From the NCBI RefSeq assembly GCF_000383915.1, contig NZ_KB912942.1:8140470-8204469 (forward strand): DNA of 64,000 bases, read 5' to 3'. The notes beneath the pieces were generated by a model. It was not told the DNA's origin. It was given only the letters and a program-made list of their open reading frames with translations, and did no database searches. The DNA comes from Amycolatopsis benzoatilytica AK 16/65. GTDB taxonomy: Bacteria; Actinomycetota; Actinomycetes; Mycobacteriales; Pseudonocardiaceae. The position numbers were made by a program, and so were the translations under genes. Position 1 is the first letter of the stretch, and each line of letters starts with the position of its first letter. Positions 1 to 9,653 of the stretch are shown in pieces.

Positions 1-1870
<1,870 letters not shown>

Positions 1871-1871
<1 letters not shown>

Positions 1872-2389
1872 CACACACCGCCGTTCAGCTTGGCGAGCAG
1901 GTTCTTGGCTTCGTCGGCCACCGCTTCGTCGGCGACGACCTCGTAGCGGGTGGGTGTCATCGCCCGGACCGAGGCGAAGTCCCGGCGGCCGCGCTGGAGC
2001 GCGTGCACGACGAGGCCGAAGATCGCGCCGATCACCGCGCCGAACACGAGGCCGTACACGGCGAGCGTGAAGGCCGCCAGCAATGGCGTGAACCAGTTGA
2101 AGACGCCGAACAGCCAGCCGATCAGCAGCCCGGTGAGGGCACCCGAGCCGGCTCCCCGCAGCGCGGCGCCGCCGTAGTTCAGGCGCCCGACGACCTGCTC
2201 GACCAGCTTGACGTCCGAGCCGATGATGGCGACCCGCTCGACCGGGAAGCCGCTGTCCGACAGGTAGTCGACGGCACGCTCGGCTTCGCTGTAGTTTTCG
2301 TAGGACCCGATCGGACGGCGCTGTTCCGAAATGCCGGGATCCGTGGAGTGACGCGGTGATGGCGCCGTGGCGCCGGGCTGCGTGGTCAT
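1871..2389 (-). CDS. General stress protein, GSP17M/YflT-like, with glycine-zipper membrane segment
   Basis: 172 residues from the ATG at 2389. The soluble N-terminal half (about 30-75: [20 protein letters not shown], then [13 protein letters not shown]) resembles the GSP17M domain of actinobacterial and bacillary general stress proteins, whose biochemical role is unknown. The middle (about 75-135) is hydrophobic and rich in glycine and alanine, with [19 protein letters not shown] and a second glycine-rich stretch, so it likely inserts in the membrane. The tail [21 protein letters not shown] looks soluble. The gene lies 10 bp after hsp20 and its TGA overlaps the dnaK start, so the three form one operon. 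Its role in proteostasis is inferred only from that context. Confidence 0.85.
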
Positions 2390-2399
2390 GGTCCGACTC

Positions 2400-2864
2400 C
2401 TAGACGTTGGCGTGTTCCTCGCGGGAAGCCCCTTCGGCGATCCGGGGCTTTTTTGCCGTTTCGGCACCACCGCCGATCTCGACCTTGCGGGGCTTGCTGG
2501 CTTCGGCGACCGGGATACCGAGCATGAGCACGCCGCGGTCGAACTCCGCGGACAGCCGTGCGCTGTCCAGGTTGTCGCCGAGGAAGAACTGGCGGCTGAA
2601 CTCACCCTGCGGTCGCTCGTCGACCAGCAGTTCGTCACCTTCACGGCGTAGCGGGGCGCGGTGGGCGTGCACGGTCACCACGTTTTGTTCCACCGTCACG
2701 TCGACCTCGCCGGGGTCCACTCCCGGCAGATCCAGCGCGACGACGAACTGGTCGTCGCGGCGAAAGGCCTCCATCGGCATCGCCCGCGGCCCGCGGGCGC
2801 CGGCCAGGGCCTGCTCGGTCAACCGTTCGAGATCACGGAACGGGTCGAAACGCATCAGTGTCAT
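2400..2864 (-). CDS. Small heat-shock protein, Hsp20/alpha-crystallin family
   Basis: ATP-independent holdase of 154 residues. The alpha-crystallin domain spans roughly 45-135: FRRDDQFVVALDLPGVDP, VTVEQNVVTVHA, the RQFFLGDNLD strand and the conserved late motif (LMLGIPVAE in the consensus position of A-x-x-x-n-GvL). The N-terminus MTLMRFDPFRDLERLTEQ is the usual Hsp20 opening. I chose the ATG at 2864 because GAGGAG lies just upstream of it at the right spacing; a longer reading frame to 3080 has no such support. It is the first gene of the hsp20 / general stress protein / dnaK operon and faces a long regulatory region (2865-3135) containing a perfect 8-bp dyad. Confidence 0.93.
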   Translation of the reverse strand: MTLMRFDPFRDLERLTEQALAGARGPRAMPMEAFRRDDQFVVALDLPGVDPGEVDVTVEQNVVTVHAHRAPLRREGDELLVDERPQGEFSRQFFLGDNLDSARLSAEFDRGVLMLGIPVAEASKPRKVEIGGGAETAKKPRIAEGASREEHANV

Positions 2865-3135
2865 GACTCTCCTCATTCCTCGTCCGGGCGCTTGTCGCGA
2901 AGAGACCAATCGCGCCCGACAGGCTCCGCGACGCGTTTCTTCCCATGGGCACAAGTCCTGCGACACCGGCAGAAACCGGACTGTCGCAGTGATCTCTCCA
3001 CATGTGACACCCACAGTGGCAAGGACGATGGCGCCCGCGCATGCGCCTGGCAGGTCGAAATTCGCGCGCACGATCGACACGGCAGAGCAGGATCAACCGC
3101 TGTAACGTTCTGACCAGTCGACGGTCGGAGGTCCG
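2865..3135. promoter_or_regulatory. Divergent promoter region of the heat-shock operon and PucR gene, with an 8-bp dyad
   Basis: This 271-bp gap separates the heat-shock operon (leftward) from the PucR-type gene (rightward). It contains a perfect inverted repeat, CTGCGACA at 2958-2965 and TGTCGCAG at 2982-2989, separated by 16 bp. I do not see the CIRCE element (TTAGCACTC-N9-GAGTGCTAA) or an HspR HAIR site (CTTGAGT-N7-ACTCAAG), so control by HrcA or HspR is not supported by sequence. The right-hand gene has its own ribosome-binding site, GGAGG at 3126-3130. Assigning the dyad as an operator is inference. Confidence 0.4.
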
Positions 3136-4824
3136 ATGACACCCGCGGAGCCGGGCGACGGAACCCGCGAAACTCCACAAGGGCCGCACAGCTGGTGGCG
3201 TGGCCAGCAGTCGACTCTGCGCGGACTGTTCGCCGTCTCGACGATGATGATCGACGGCCGGGAAGCCGACGGCATCATCCGGCTGGCCGCCACCTCCGTC
3301 TCGGCGTTGAGCAGTTGCGACGTCAAGGCGGTGTATCTGTTCATCGGCGACGCACTCCGCCGTCGTGACGACACGGAGCCGGACGCGGAACTCGACCGGC
3401 AGGTCCGGCTCCTCGGCGGCGTCAGCGGTCCGCTCGTCCTCCCCGACGGCGGCTGGTGCTGGGGCTTCGCGCTGCGGGGGCTGGACGGCCTGCTGGGTTA
3501 CCTGGTGGTGCACGCGGGGGTGGAGCCGCCCAAGGACGAGTTCTTCCTGCTCGAAGCGCTCGGCCGGCAGACGGCGGGTGCTTTGGTGAACGCGTCGCTT
3601 CATCGGCGGGAGCGCGAGCATGCGCTCGAGCTGCAGCAGCTCAACGGCAGGCTGTCCGCCTCGGTCGCCCGGCTCGAGCAGCAGACGCACGTGCACGAGG
3701 TGCTCAGCGACATCTCCGTGTCCGGTGCGGGCGAGCCCGGCATCGCCCACGCCGTGCACCAGCTGACCTCGTTGCCGGTCGCGATCGAGGACCGGTTCGG
3801 CAATCTGCGGGCCTGGGCCGGTCCCGGCCGGCCCGACCCGTACCCGAAGCACCAGGCCCACCGGCGCGAGGAGCTGCTCAGGCGCGCCGCGGCGGTCCCC
3901 CACCCGGTCCGGGAGAAGGAGCGGGTGATCTCGCTGGTCAAACCGCGGTACGAGGTGCTCGGCGTGTTGGCGCTCGTGGACCCGCACAGGACCGTGGGCA
4001 GCCACGAGATGTTCGCGCTCGAGTACGGGACGACGGTGCTGGCGCTGGAGCTGTCCCACCTGCGCAATCTCGCCGAGGTCGAGCTGCGCCTGCACCGTGA
4101 CCTGGTCGACGACCTGATCACCGGCACCGACGACGAGAGCGCCTACGCTCGCGCCGACGCACTCGGGCACGACCTGCGCGGTGCACATTGCGTGATCGTC
4201 GTCCGCTGGGGCGAGGAGCAGACCGACGACGCCGTCGCCGAGGCCGTAGGCCGGGCGGCTGCATCGCTCCAGCTGAGTTCGATGATCTCGCGGCACTCGG
4301 GTGCGGTGGTGCTCCTCGTCAGCGGCTGCCTGGAAGGGGACACGCTGTATCGCCTGCTTTCGGAGGACCTCGGTGGCGCCGGCGCGACCGGGATCGGTGG
4401 CCGCTGCGACCGCCCTGGCGACTTTCCGAGGTCCTACTCGGAAGCGATCCGGGCGTTGGACATCCGCCGGAAATCGGGGTCGCCCGATGGTGCGACGACC
4501 TTCGACCAGCTGGGCCTCTATCGCATTCTGGACAGCGGCGGGAATCGCGCCGAAATCGTGGCGTACGTGCGGGAATGGCTGGGCCGGCTACTCGACTACG
4601 ACGAGCACAAGAACACGGATCTGGTCCAGACGCTGGCGCAGTACCTCGAATGCGGCGGACACTACGACGAGGCCGCTTCCGCGCTGGTCATCCACCGCAG
4701 CACCCTGCGCTACCGGCTGGGCCGGATCCGGGAGATCACGGACCTCGACCTGAATGACGTCGACAGCAGGCTCAACCTGCACGTGGCCACCCGAGCCTGG
4801 AAGGTGCTGGGAGGCTCGGTCTGA
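3136..4824 (+). CDS. PucR/CdaR-family transcriptional regulator with N-terminal GAF-like domain
   Basis: 562 residues. The N-terminal part (about 25-160) looks like a GAF-type sensor: RGLFAVSTMMIDG at the start, then the LLGYLVVHAG strand and the closing helix DEFFLLEALGRQTAGALVNA. A coiled segment follows (about 155-185, HRREREHALELQQLNGRL). The centre (about 330-430) fits the CdaR GGDEF-like domain, and the end carries the PucR-type HTH_30 motif LVQTLAQYLECGGHYDEAAS / LVIHRSTLRYRLGRIREITD (about 500-540). The start ATG has GGAGG five bases upstream. Family members are usually local regulators of purine, amine or carboxylate catabolism. The nearest downstream gene is a relic, so its target is unknown; it is divergent from the heat-shock operon. 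Confidence 0.9.
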   Translation: MTPAEPGDGTRETPQGPHSWWRGQQSTLRGLFAVSTMMIDGREADGIIRLAATSVSALSSCDVKAVYLFIGDALRRRDDTEPDAELDRQVRLLGGVSGPLVLPDGGWCWGFALRGLDGLLGYLVVHAGVEPPKDEFFLLEALGRQTAGALVNASLHRREREHALELQQLNGRLSASVARLEQQTHVHEVLSDISVSGAGEPGIAHAVHQLTSLPVAIEDRFGNLRAWAGPGRPDPYPKHQAHRREELLRRAAAVPHPVREKERVISLVKPRYEVLGVLALVDPHRTVGSHEMFALEYGTTVLALELSHLRNLAEVELRLHRDLVDDLITGTDDESAYARADALGHDLRGAHCVIVVRWGEEQTDDAVAEAVGRAAASLQLSSMISRHSGAVVLLVSGCLEGDTLYRLLSEDLGGAGATGIGGRCDRPGDFPRSYSEAIRALDIRRKSGSPDGATTFDQLGLYRILDSGGNRAEIVAYVREWLGRLLDYDEHKNTDLVQTLAQYLECGGHYDEAASALVIHRSTLRYRLGRIREITDLDLNDVDSRLNLHVATRAWKVLGGSV

Positions 4825-4920
4825 ACGGCGAGGGTTGGAGGCGCTTGAGCTGCGTCGACCCTGTCTTTCCAGCGCCCGTTCTCGAAATAGAGGTTTCGCA
4901 GATCAGTCGGGCAATAGGGC

Positions 4921-5277
4921 TCGGGTGTCGTCGAGGCCGGTGAGCAGGTGCTGCTCACCGGCGACAACGCGGCCACGGCCAGCCGGATCGCCGGCCAGAG
5001 TGCAGACCGCCCGCGCCGTGGTAGTCCACGACGACCTGACCACCGTTCCCGCCGTGATCGCCCTGTCCGGCGCGCCCGCCGCGTCGTCACCGCCAACCTG
5101 ATCATCGCCGCCGTGTTCATCACCGGCCTCGTCCTCTGGGACCTGATCGGCACCCTGCCGCTGCCGCTTGGCGTCGCCGGCCACGAAGGCTCCACCGTCA
5201 TCGTCGGCCTCAACGGACTGCGCCTGCTCCGCCGCGCCGCCTGGACCCGCGCCACCCGCAGCCAACCAACACGGTGA
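4921..5277 (+). pseudogene. Relic of a P1B-type cation-transporting ATPase (C-terminal pieces only)
   Basis: Three blocks in two frames read as the end of a heavy-metal P-type ATPase. Block 1 (about 4927-4998) gives VLLTGDNAATASRIAGQ, the hinge motif around TGDN. Block 2 (about 5000-5072, shifted by one frame) gives ARAVVVHDDLTTVPAVIALS. Block 3 (about 5074-5277, back in the first frame) gives RARRVVTANLIIAAVFITG followed by a membrane segment and GVAGHEGSTVIVGLNGLRLL, the usual terminus of CtpC/ZntA-like pumps. The stretch between the hinge and block 2 that should hold GVGTDVA is missing. With no upstream actuator or phosphorylation domains, plus a deletion and two frame changes, it cannot make a working pump. 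Confidence 0.8.
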
Positions 5278-5287
5278 GCCCGGCTGT

Positions 5288-5728
5288 TCAGGCTCGTGGT
5301 CGCCCGTGCGAGTCGCGGGTGGGGATGCCGCGTTCGCGGAGTTTGGTCAGCACGGTGGTGTGGTCGACGCCCAGGTGTTCGCCGACTCGGGCGAGGGACC
5401 AGCCGAGGTTGTAAAGGTGGATGGCGTCGTCGACCTGCTCGGGGGCAAGTCCGCGGCGGCGCATCGGCACGTCGTGTCGTTTGAGGATATTGCTGACCGT
5501 TCGCCGTTCGATGCCGAACTGGGTACCCAGCTCGTGCACGGTTGCTCCGGCTTGGTACCCGGTGATGAGTTCCTGGACCTGGTCGGCGTCGAGCTGGCGT
5601 GCCCTTCGGGGCTTGGGACGATCGACGGGCGGTGGAGCCGGTTCGGTGGGGTCGGGTAGTTTCCGGAGCAGGGTCTCCAGGGCTTCTACCTGGGGTTTTG
5701 TGTTGTAGTAAGTTCCCCCAAGGTCCAC
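5288..5728 (-). CDS. Small double helix-turn-helix protein, recombinase/transposase-associated type
   Basis: 146 residues from a GTG at 5728. Two HTH segments are visible: [20 protein letters not shown] with [18 protein letters not shown] (about 55-95) and [20 protein letters not shown] with [18 protein letters not shown] (about 105-140). Both resemble the DNA-reading domain of Hin-type serine recombinases and resolvases. The catalytic resolvase domain is absent. Such small proteins are common beside degraded mobile elements in actinobacteria. The N-terminus [13 protein letters not shown] is less GC-rich than the rest. It lies head-on to the ATPase relic, with a hairpin 12 bp upstream of its start. 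It could be a free regulator or the leftover arm of a mobile element; I cannot tell which. Confidence 0.6.
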   Translation of the reverse strand: MDLGGTYYNTKPQVEALETLLRKLPDPTEPAPPPVDRPKPRRARQLDADQVQELITGYQAGATVHELGTQFGIERRTVSNILKRHDVPMRRRGLAPEQVDDAIHLYNLGWSLARVGEHLGVDHTTVLTKLRERGIPTRDSHGRPRA

Positions 5729-5739
5729 AGCAGGTTAAT

Positions 5740-5770
5740 GGCCGTCCATGATGAAATGGACGGCCTTTTT
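5740..5770 (+). terminator. Rho-independent terminator-like hairpin
   Basis: A perfect 10-bp stem, GGCCGTCCAT at 5740-5749 and ATGGACGGCC at 5756-5765, with a six-base loop and five T residues after it on the plus strand. No plus-strand gene ends nearby: the closest is the ATPase relic, 460 bp upstream. It may therefore be the surviving terminator of lost genes, or block transcription running towards the acyltransferase operon. The 235 bp that follow (5771-6005) hold no gene I can support. Confidence 0.7.
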
Positions 5771-6005
5771 GTTGTCTTGACACCAGCAAAGTCCAGCAGG
5801 GCTGCACATCGAGGCTTTCCGCGCATGGGTCACCGGGCTCGCATCGCCAGGTCGACTGGCAGCGCCCCGCAGGGCCGTCGGCCATCGTGAACGATGATCT
5901 GCTGAATCTCGGGCGGGTGCCCCGTTGTTCCAGGACCGGCGGACGTTCCATGGGGCGATCGGCGGGCCGTACTTGGTGGAACACCGGATCGCTCGGGTGG
6001 TGGAG

Positions 6006-7154
6006 CTATTTCAGCTGGGTGACTTCCGGGGCGTGGTTCGTGATGGGCTTTGGTGTCCCGGCCTCGTCCCGCGAAGGAGGCGGCCGCCGGCGAGAACGCA
6101 GGAACCGGTCCGCGGGGGCCTCGACGAAGCGGTGCACCAGGTCCGCCACGATCGCGGTCGCCACCAGTCCGGCGAGTACCGCGATCTCCGGGCCGACGCG
6201 CGGCACGAGCAGGTTGAGCAGCGGGTACATGCAGGCCAGGTGGACCAGGTAGATCGCGTACGTCCGGCTCGACCACTCCCGGATCACCTTCGACCGGCTG
6301 ACCCGCCCGTTCGCGCGCATCATCAGCAGCACCGCGGCGATCACCAGCAGCAGTGTGCGTGGCATCGCGTTGCCTTGGAAGGTGAAGCCGCCGATGCGGT
6401 CCGCCCAGATGAACAGCAGCACGTGCACTGAGCCGATCGCGAGCGCGACATACCGGTGCACGGCTCGCGCGTGCACGAGCGAGATGAGCTGCCCGATGCA
6501 CAGCACCGACAGGTACACCGCCCATTGCCCGGCTTGATGCGCCCACATGTGCAGCGCTCCGGAGGTGGTGCCTCGGGACAGGGTGGACAGCAGGATCGTG
6601 ATGAAGCAGACGACGGCCAGCAGCGCCGGCGGCAGCCACGGTTTCCGGCGCAGCAACGGGATCGACGCGGCGACGTAGCAGTAGAAGATGATCTGGATCC
6701 ACAGCGTCCAGGTCACTCCGACCATGCCGATCTGCGGCCGCTGGAAGAAGTTCCAGAGCGCCATGCCGGCGAGCAGGTCGCCGAAGTCCAGCTTCGGGTC
6801 GACGGTGGAGGAGACCTGCAGACCGAGGTTGATCATCAGCCACACGACCGGCGTGACGACCCACAGCAGCGGCAGCAGCCGGCTGACCCGGCGGTACAGG
6901 AACGTGCCGGGGCCTTCCCTCGTCGTCACGTGCGTGACGACCACGCCGCTGATCATCAGGAAGGTGCACACGCCGAGGAAGCCGAGGTTCGCGTTCAGCC
7001 GGAAGCCCTCGACCACCTGCTCTTCGACCCGGTCGGTCAGCCACCAATGCTGGTGCGCCAGCGTGAAGTACGCGGCGATGTGGCCGAACAGGACCAGGCA
7101 GGAGGCCAGTACCCGCAGCAGATCGAGACCGTGGAGGCGTTCGGCTCGGCTCAT
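6006..7154 (-). CDS. Membrane acyltransferase, acyltransferase-3 (OafA/NolL) family
   Basis: 382 residues with about ten hydrophobic segments. The N-terminus LHGLDLLRVLASCLVLFGHI is the hallmark of acyltransferase-3 proteins, with Arg in the first helix and His at its end, which are needed for O-acylation of cell-surface sugars. Further signatures are RRVSRLLPLLWV, TWTLWIQIIFYCYVA and, near the end, SSRTYAIYLVHL. A charged tail follows (RSRRRPPPSRDEAG). I chose the ATG at 7154 because it overlaps the upstream stop as ATGA. It is the last gene of a three-gene operon; acylation of an envelope glycan or an exported metabolite is the likely role, substrate unknown. Confidence 0.85.
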   Translation of the reverse strand: MSRAERLHGLDLLRVLASCLVLFGHIAAYFTLAHQHWWLTDRVEEQVVEGFRLNANLGFLGVCTFLMISGVVVTHVTTREGPGTFLYRRVSRLLPLLWVVTPVVWLMINLGLQVSSTVDPKLDFGDLLAGMALWNFFQRPQIGMVGVTWTLWIQIIFYCYVAASIPLLRRKPWLPPALLAVVCFITILLSTLSRGTTSGALHMWAHQAGQWAVYLSVLCIGQLISLVHARAVHRYVALAIGSVHVLLFIWADRIGGFTFQGNAMPRTLLLVIAAVLLMMRANGRVSRSKVIREWSSRTYAIYLVHLACMYPLLNLLVPRVGPEIAVLAGLVATAIVADLVHRFVEAPADRFLRSRRRPPPSRDEAGTPKPITNHAPEVTQLK

Positions 7155-8062
7155 CGCGCGCCTCCCAGCGGGCGTTCGACGAACCGGTGTCCGGCTTCGG
7201 CGGCGAGCCCGGTGACCAGCACGGCCGCCGCCATCGACACGACCAGGGGGAGGCGCTGGTAGCCGAGTCCGAGCACTGTCCAGCCGAGCGCGCAGCCCGC
7301 GCCGATCAGCCACACCGCACGCGACGACAGCCAACGGACGAGCGCTGTTTCGCCAGCTACCTGCCCGCTCGGCAGCGCCAGCATGACGATCAGCAGCGCG
7401 AACAAGGCGGTCACCGGGTACCAGTAGCCGTACCACTCGGCGTAGCGGTGCTCAGTCAGCAGCATGATCACGAACGCCCCGACGCTGACGAGGCCGCCGG
7501 CCCACGGCGACAGCCGGGCGGCCCGGACCTGCCAGAGCATCTGGCCGAGCACGAACAGCGGCGCGAAGCCGGCGAGCTGGCCGGCCTCGGGTGCGTTGGT
7601 GCCCACGAGCACGAGCACACCGGAAACGGCCAGCTGGAGGGCGAGACCAGCCGCCGCCGGAAGGCGACGGGTGGCGAGCGCGAGCACGGTCGCGGGCACC
7701 ACGACCACCACTGGCCAGCCGAGTCCAAGGAAGGGCTCGCCGCCGAGCAAGTGCGCGGCCGCGCCGAGCGCCGCGGCCACCGCCAGTGCCGGGACGGTTC
7801 CATTCAGCAGCCGGCGGACCGGAGTTCCCTGTGCCACCAGGAATCCGGCCGCCATCAGCAGCATCGACACGCCGAGCACGCCGAAGTCCTGGCTGATTCC
7901 GGAGGGTTTGCTGATCCAGTCGCGGATCGCGACCAGCGTCGCGGGGGAGTAGCCGTGCCGGTTGAGCCACAGGGCGCCGAGGTAGCTGTAGAGCACGAGT
8001 ACCGACGAAAGGGCGACGACGACCCGCAGCCCGGGGGTCGCGCGCGGAGCCTGCTCATCCAT
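7151..8062 (-). CDS. Acyltransferase-3-like integral membrane protein without the usual His
   Basis: 303 residues, almost wholly hydrophobic, about nine or ten membrane segments. The opening LRVVVALSSVLVLYSYLGAL aligns with the first helix of acyltransferase-3 proteins and keeps the Arg, but the position of the conserved His is occupied by Tyr/Ser. The last segment GLAAEAGHRFVERPLGG matches the HRFVERP ending seen in the family and in its downstream neighbour. It overlaps the upstream gene by 8 bp (ATGGATGA) and the downstream acyltransferase by 4 bp. I infer a non-catalytic partner or a diverged paralogue; a separate function is possible. Confidence 0.65.
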   Translation of the reverse strand: MDEQAPRATPGLRVVVALSSVLVLYSYLGALWLNRHGYSPATLVAIRDWISKPSGISQDFGVLGVSMLLMAAGFLVAQGTPVRRLLNGTVPALAVAAALGAAAHLLGGEPFLGLGWPVVVVVPATVLALATRRLPAAAGLALQLAVSGVLVLVGTNAPEAGQLAGFAPLFVLGQMLWQVRAARLSPWAGGLVSVGAFVIMLLTEHRYAEWYGYWYPVTALFALLIVMLALPSGQVAGETALVRWLSSRAVWLIGAGCALGWTVLGLGYQRLPLVVSMAAAVLVTGLAAEAGHRFVERPLGGAR

Positions 8063-8669
8063 CGGCGGAGAGTTCCTTCAGCTGGCGGTTGATCACCCCG
8101 GTGAACGCGGGGCCGAGCGGGACACCAGGCGCGGCCGCCAGATCGACGCGGACCAGCAGCCGGTCATGCGCGTAGTGCACCCGGCCGTCGGGGGTCGCGC
8201 CGGCGATCTCCGCCCGGTGCACCGACGGCGGCGCCAGTACTCGCCGCATGCCCGCCTCGATCTGGAGCTGGTCGAGCTCGGCAGCGACGTCCTGCGCGAC
8301 CTCCGGGCTGGCCAGCTTCACCACGATCGCGACGACCCGGCCCTGCGGACTCTTCGCGACGGTGGCCCGCGCGGCGGTCGCCGTCCCCGCCTCGATCACG
8401 GCGATCTCCTTGGCGCTCAGAAATTTCATGTCGACGATCTGCTCGAAATCGCGTACGTACCCGTAGCCGTCCGAGTCGCCGAAATCCGCCAGTGCGAGCC
8501 CGTCGCGCGCCATCCGGCCTTCCTCGCCGACCGCGGACAGCGACTGGTAGTTCAGATCCGGCAGCCCGTCGGACAGCTGCCGGTAAGTGATCACGCAGCC
8601 GATGCCGAGCACGGCGACGAGCGCGAGCCCGGCGATCGTGCCCGCCCGAGTGCGACCTCCGTTGATCAC
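8055..8669 (-). CDS. Membrane-anchored protein of unknown function, first gene of the acyltransferase operon
   Basis: 204 residues from a GTG at 8669. One hydrophobic segment near the N-terminus (about 10-30, AGTIAGLALVAVLGIGCVI) follows a short positive stretch, so the bulk is probably outside the cell. The body has no motif I recognise; it contains MKFLSAKEIAVIEAGTATAA and a mixed alpha/beta pattern. It overlaps the next gene by 8 bp, making it part of a three-gene unit with two acyltransferase-like membrane proteins. It may be an exported accessory or acceptor factor, but that rests on position only. Confidence 0.6.
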   Translation of the reverse strand: MINGGRTRAGTIAGLALVAVLGIGCVITYRQLSDGLPDLNYQSLSAVGEEGRMARDGLALADFGDSDGYGYVRDFEQIVDMKFLSAKEIAVIEAGTATAARATVAKSPQGRVVAIVVKLASPEVAQDVAAELDQLQIEAGMRRVLAPPSVHRAEIAGATPDGRVHYAHDRLLVRVDLAAAPGVPLGPAFTGVINRQLKELSADG

Positions 8670-8750
8670 GGCAGCTCATTTCCCCAGTTCGAATCGACGG
8701 ACCAGTCTCCCAAACGGGTGACGGGGGATTGAGCGAAGGGTGGCCTGATC

Positions 8751-8770
8751 AGCCCCCGAGGGGGCTTTTG
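8751..8770 (+). terminator. Short GC-rich hairpin with T tail
   Basis: AGCCCC at 8751-8756 and GGGGCT at 8761-8766 form a six-pair stem with a CGAG loop, followed by TTTT on the plus strand. It lies between the acyltransferase operon and the immunity gene, both on the minus strand. It could end transcripts of the toxin locus, although the T tail faces the other way. The rest of 8670-8873 shows no gene. Confidence 0.4.
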
Positions 8771-8873
8771 GGGCGATTGTGTTGCGCTGTGACAGGCAGG
8801 CGGCACGTTGAGGAGCCTCGAACGCGGCTGAGTGGCTACGTTCAGTGATCGAGCTCGAGTTCAGTGCGCCTGG

Positions 8874-9635
8874 CTAGGCGAGCGGCGGCGGGAAGTCCGC
8901 GGACTCGAGGTTCGGGCCGTACAGGGCGGTCTTCACGGCTTCGAGCAGCTCGTCGAGGCTGACGCTTCTGGTGCCGTCTGGGCTGGTGAAGGTCCAGGTG
9001 TCGGTCCAGGTGACCGTGTAGACCTCGTGGCGGTAGTTCTCGAACTCCACGAACAGGTCGTCCCGGCCCTCATGGCTAGTCAGCCAGGACACCAGCAGTT
9101 TCGGCCGGACGAATTCACGTTCGTCCGGCAGGAAGCCGTTGTCCCCGCGAAAGCGCACCTTCAGGTACGGAGCCGGTTTGCGGCCCCAGCGGGTGCCTGG
9201 GACTCCGGACGAGCGGCTGTAGCGGATTTCGGCGTCGGCTGGGTCTTCGTCGCCCGCGAACTCGCAGCGGTAGACCGGGATGACCGGATTCACAAGGGCG
9301 TTCAGCTCAGCGTTGTCCGGGTAGAGGCGGTGCATGGACGGGCTGACCGACACCACGGCGTCGAACGCGTAACCGGAATGGGAGAAGCCTTCGGCGAGGG
9401 CCAGCGGCCGGCCGGTGGCCAGTTCGGTGCTGTGCGAGCGGGCGAAGGACAGCAGCGCGACGGCGAGCCCTTCGTCGTACGAATCCAGTGCGTACGCCTG
9501 GAACGCGCGCTGGCCGTCCGCGAAGAGCGCGGCGCTGTAGTCGAAGCCGGGGGCTTTGGCCCAGTGCCAGGCGTCGGGCAGATCGCCGAGGGGCGCCGCG
9601 TCCGGCATCGCCGCGTAGGTCTCCCGCAGATCCAC
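8874..9635 (-). CDS. Presumed immunity protein of the RHS toxin, family not recognised
   Basis: 253 residues, soluble, no signal peptide or membrane segment. The start is a GTG at 9635 with GGAGG seven bases upstream. The sequence is acidic and rich in aromatic residues (MDLRETYAAMPDAAPLGDLPD at the start; VYTVTWTDTWTF near the end), as is common for immunity proteins that bind a nuclease or toxin domain. I do not recognise its family. It sits 18 bp after the toxin gene in the same direction, the standard place for the cognate immunity gene of polymorphic toxins. The function is therefore inferred from position. Confidence 0.6.
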   Translation of the reverse strand: MDLRETYAAMPDAAPLGDLPDAWHWAKAPGFDYSAALFADGQRAFQAYALDSYDEGLAVALLSFARSHSTELATGRPLALAEGFSHSGYAFDAVVSVSPSMHRLYPDNAELNALVNPVIPVYRCEFAGDEDPADAEIRYSRSSGVPGTRWGRKPAPYLKVRFRGDNGFLPDEREFVRPKLLVSWLTSHEGRDDLFVEFENYRHEVYTVTWTDTWTFTSPDGTRSVSLDELLEAVKTALYGPNLESADFPPPLA

Positions 9636-9653
9636 CGCTCACCTCCAGAAACG

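Noticed and set aside
2865..3135. CIRCE or HspR (HAIR) operator for the heat-shock operon
   Set aside because: Neither consensus is present; only an unrelated 8-bp dyad was found.
8685..8695. tRNA T-loop-like sequence AGTTCGAATCG
   Set aside because: No acceptor stem, anticodon arm or CCA end can be folded around it.
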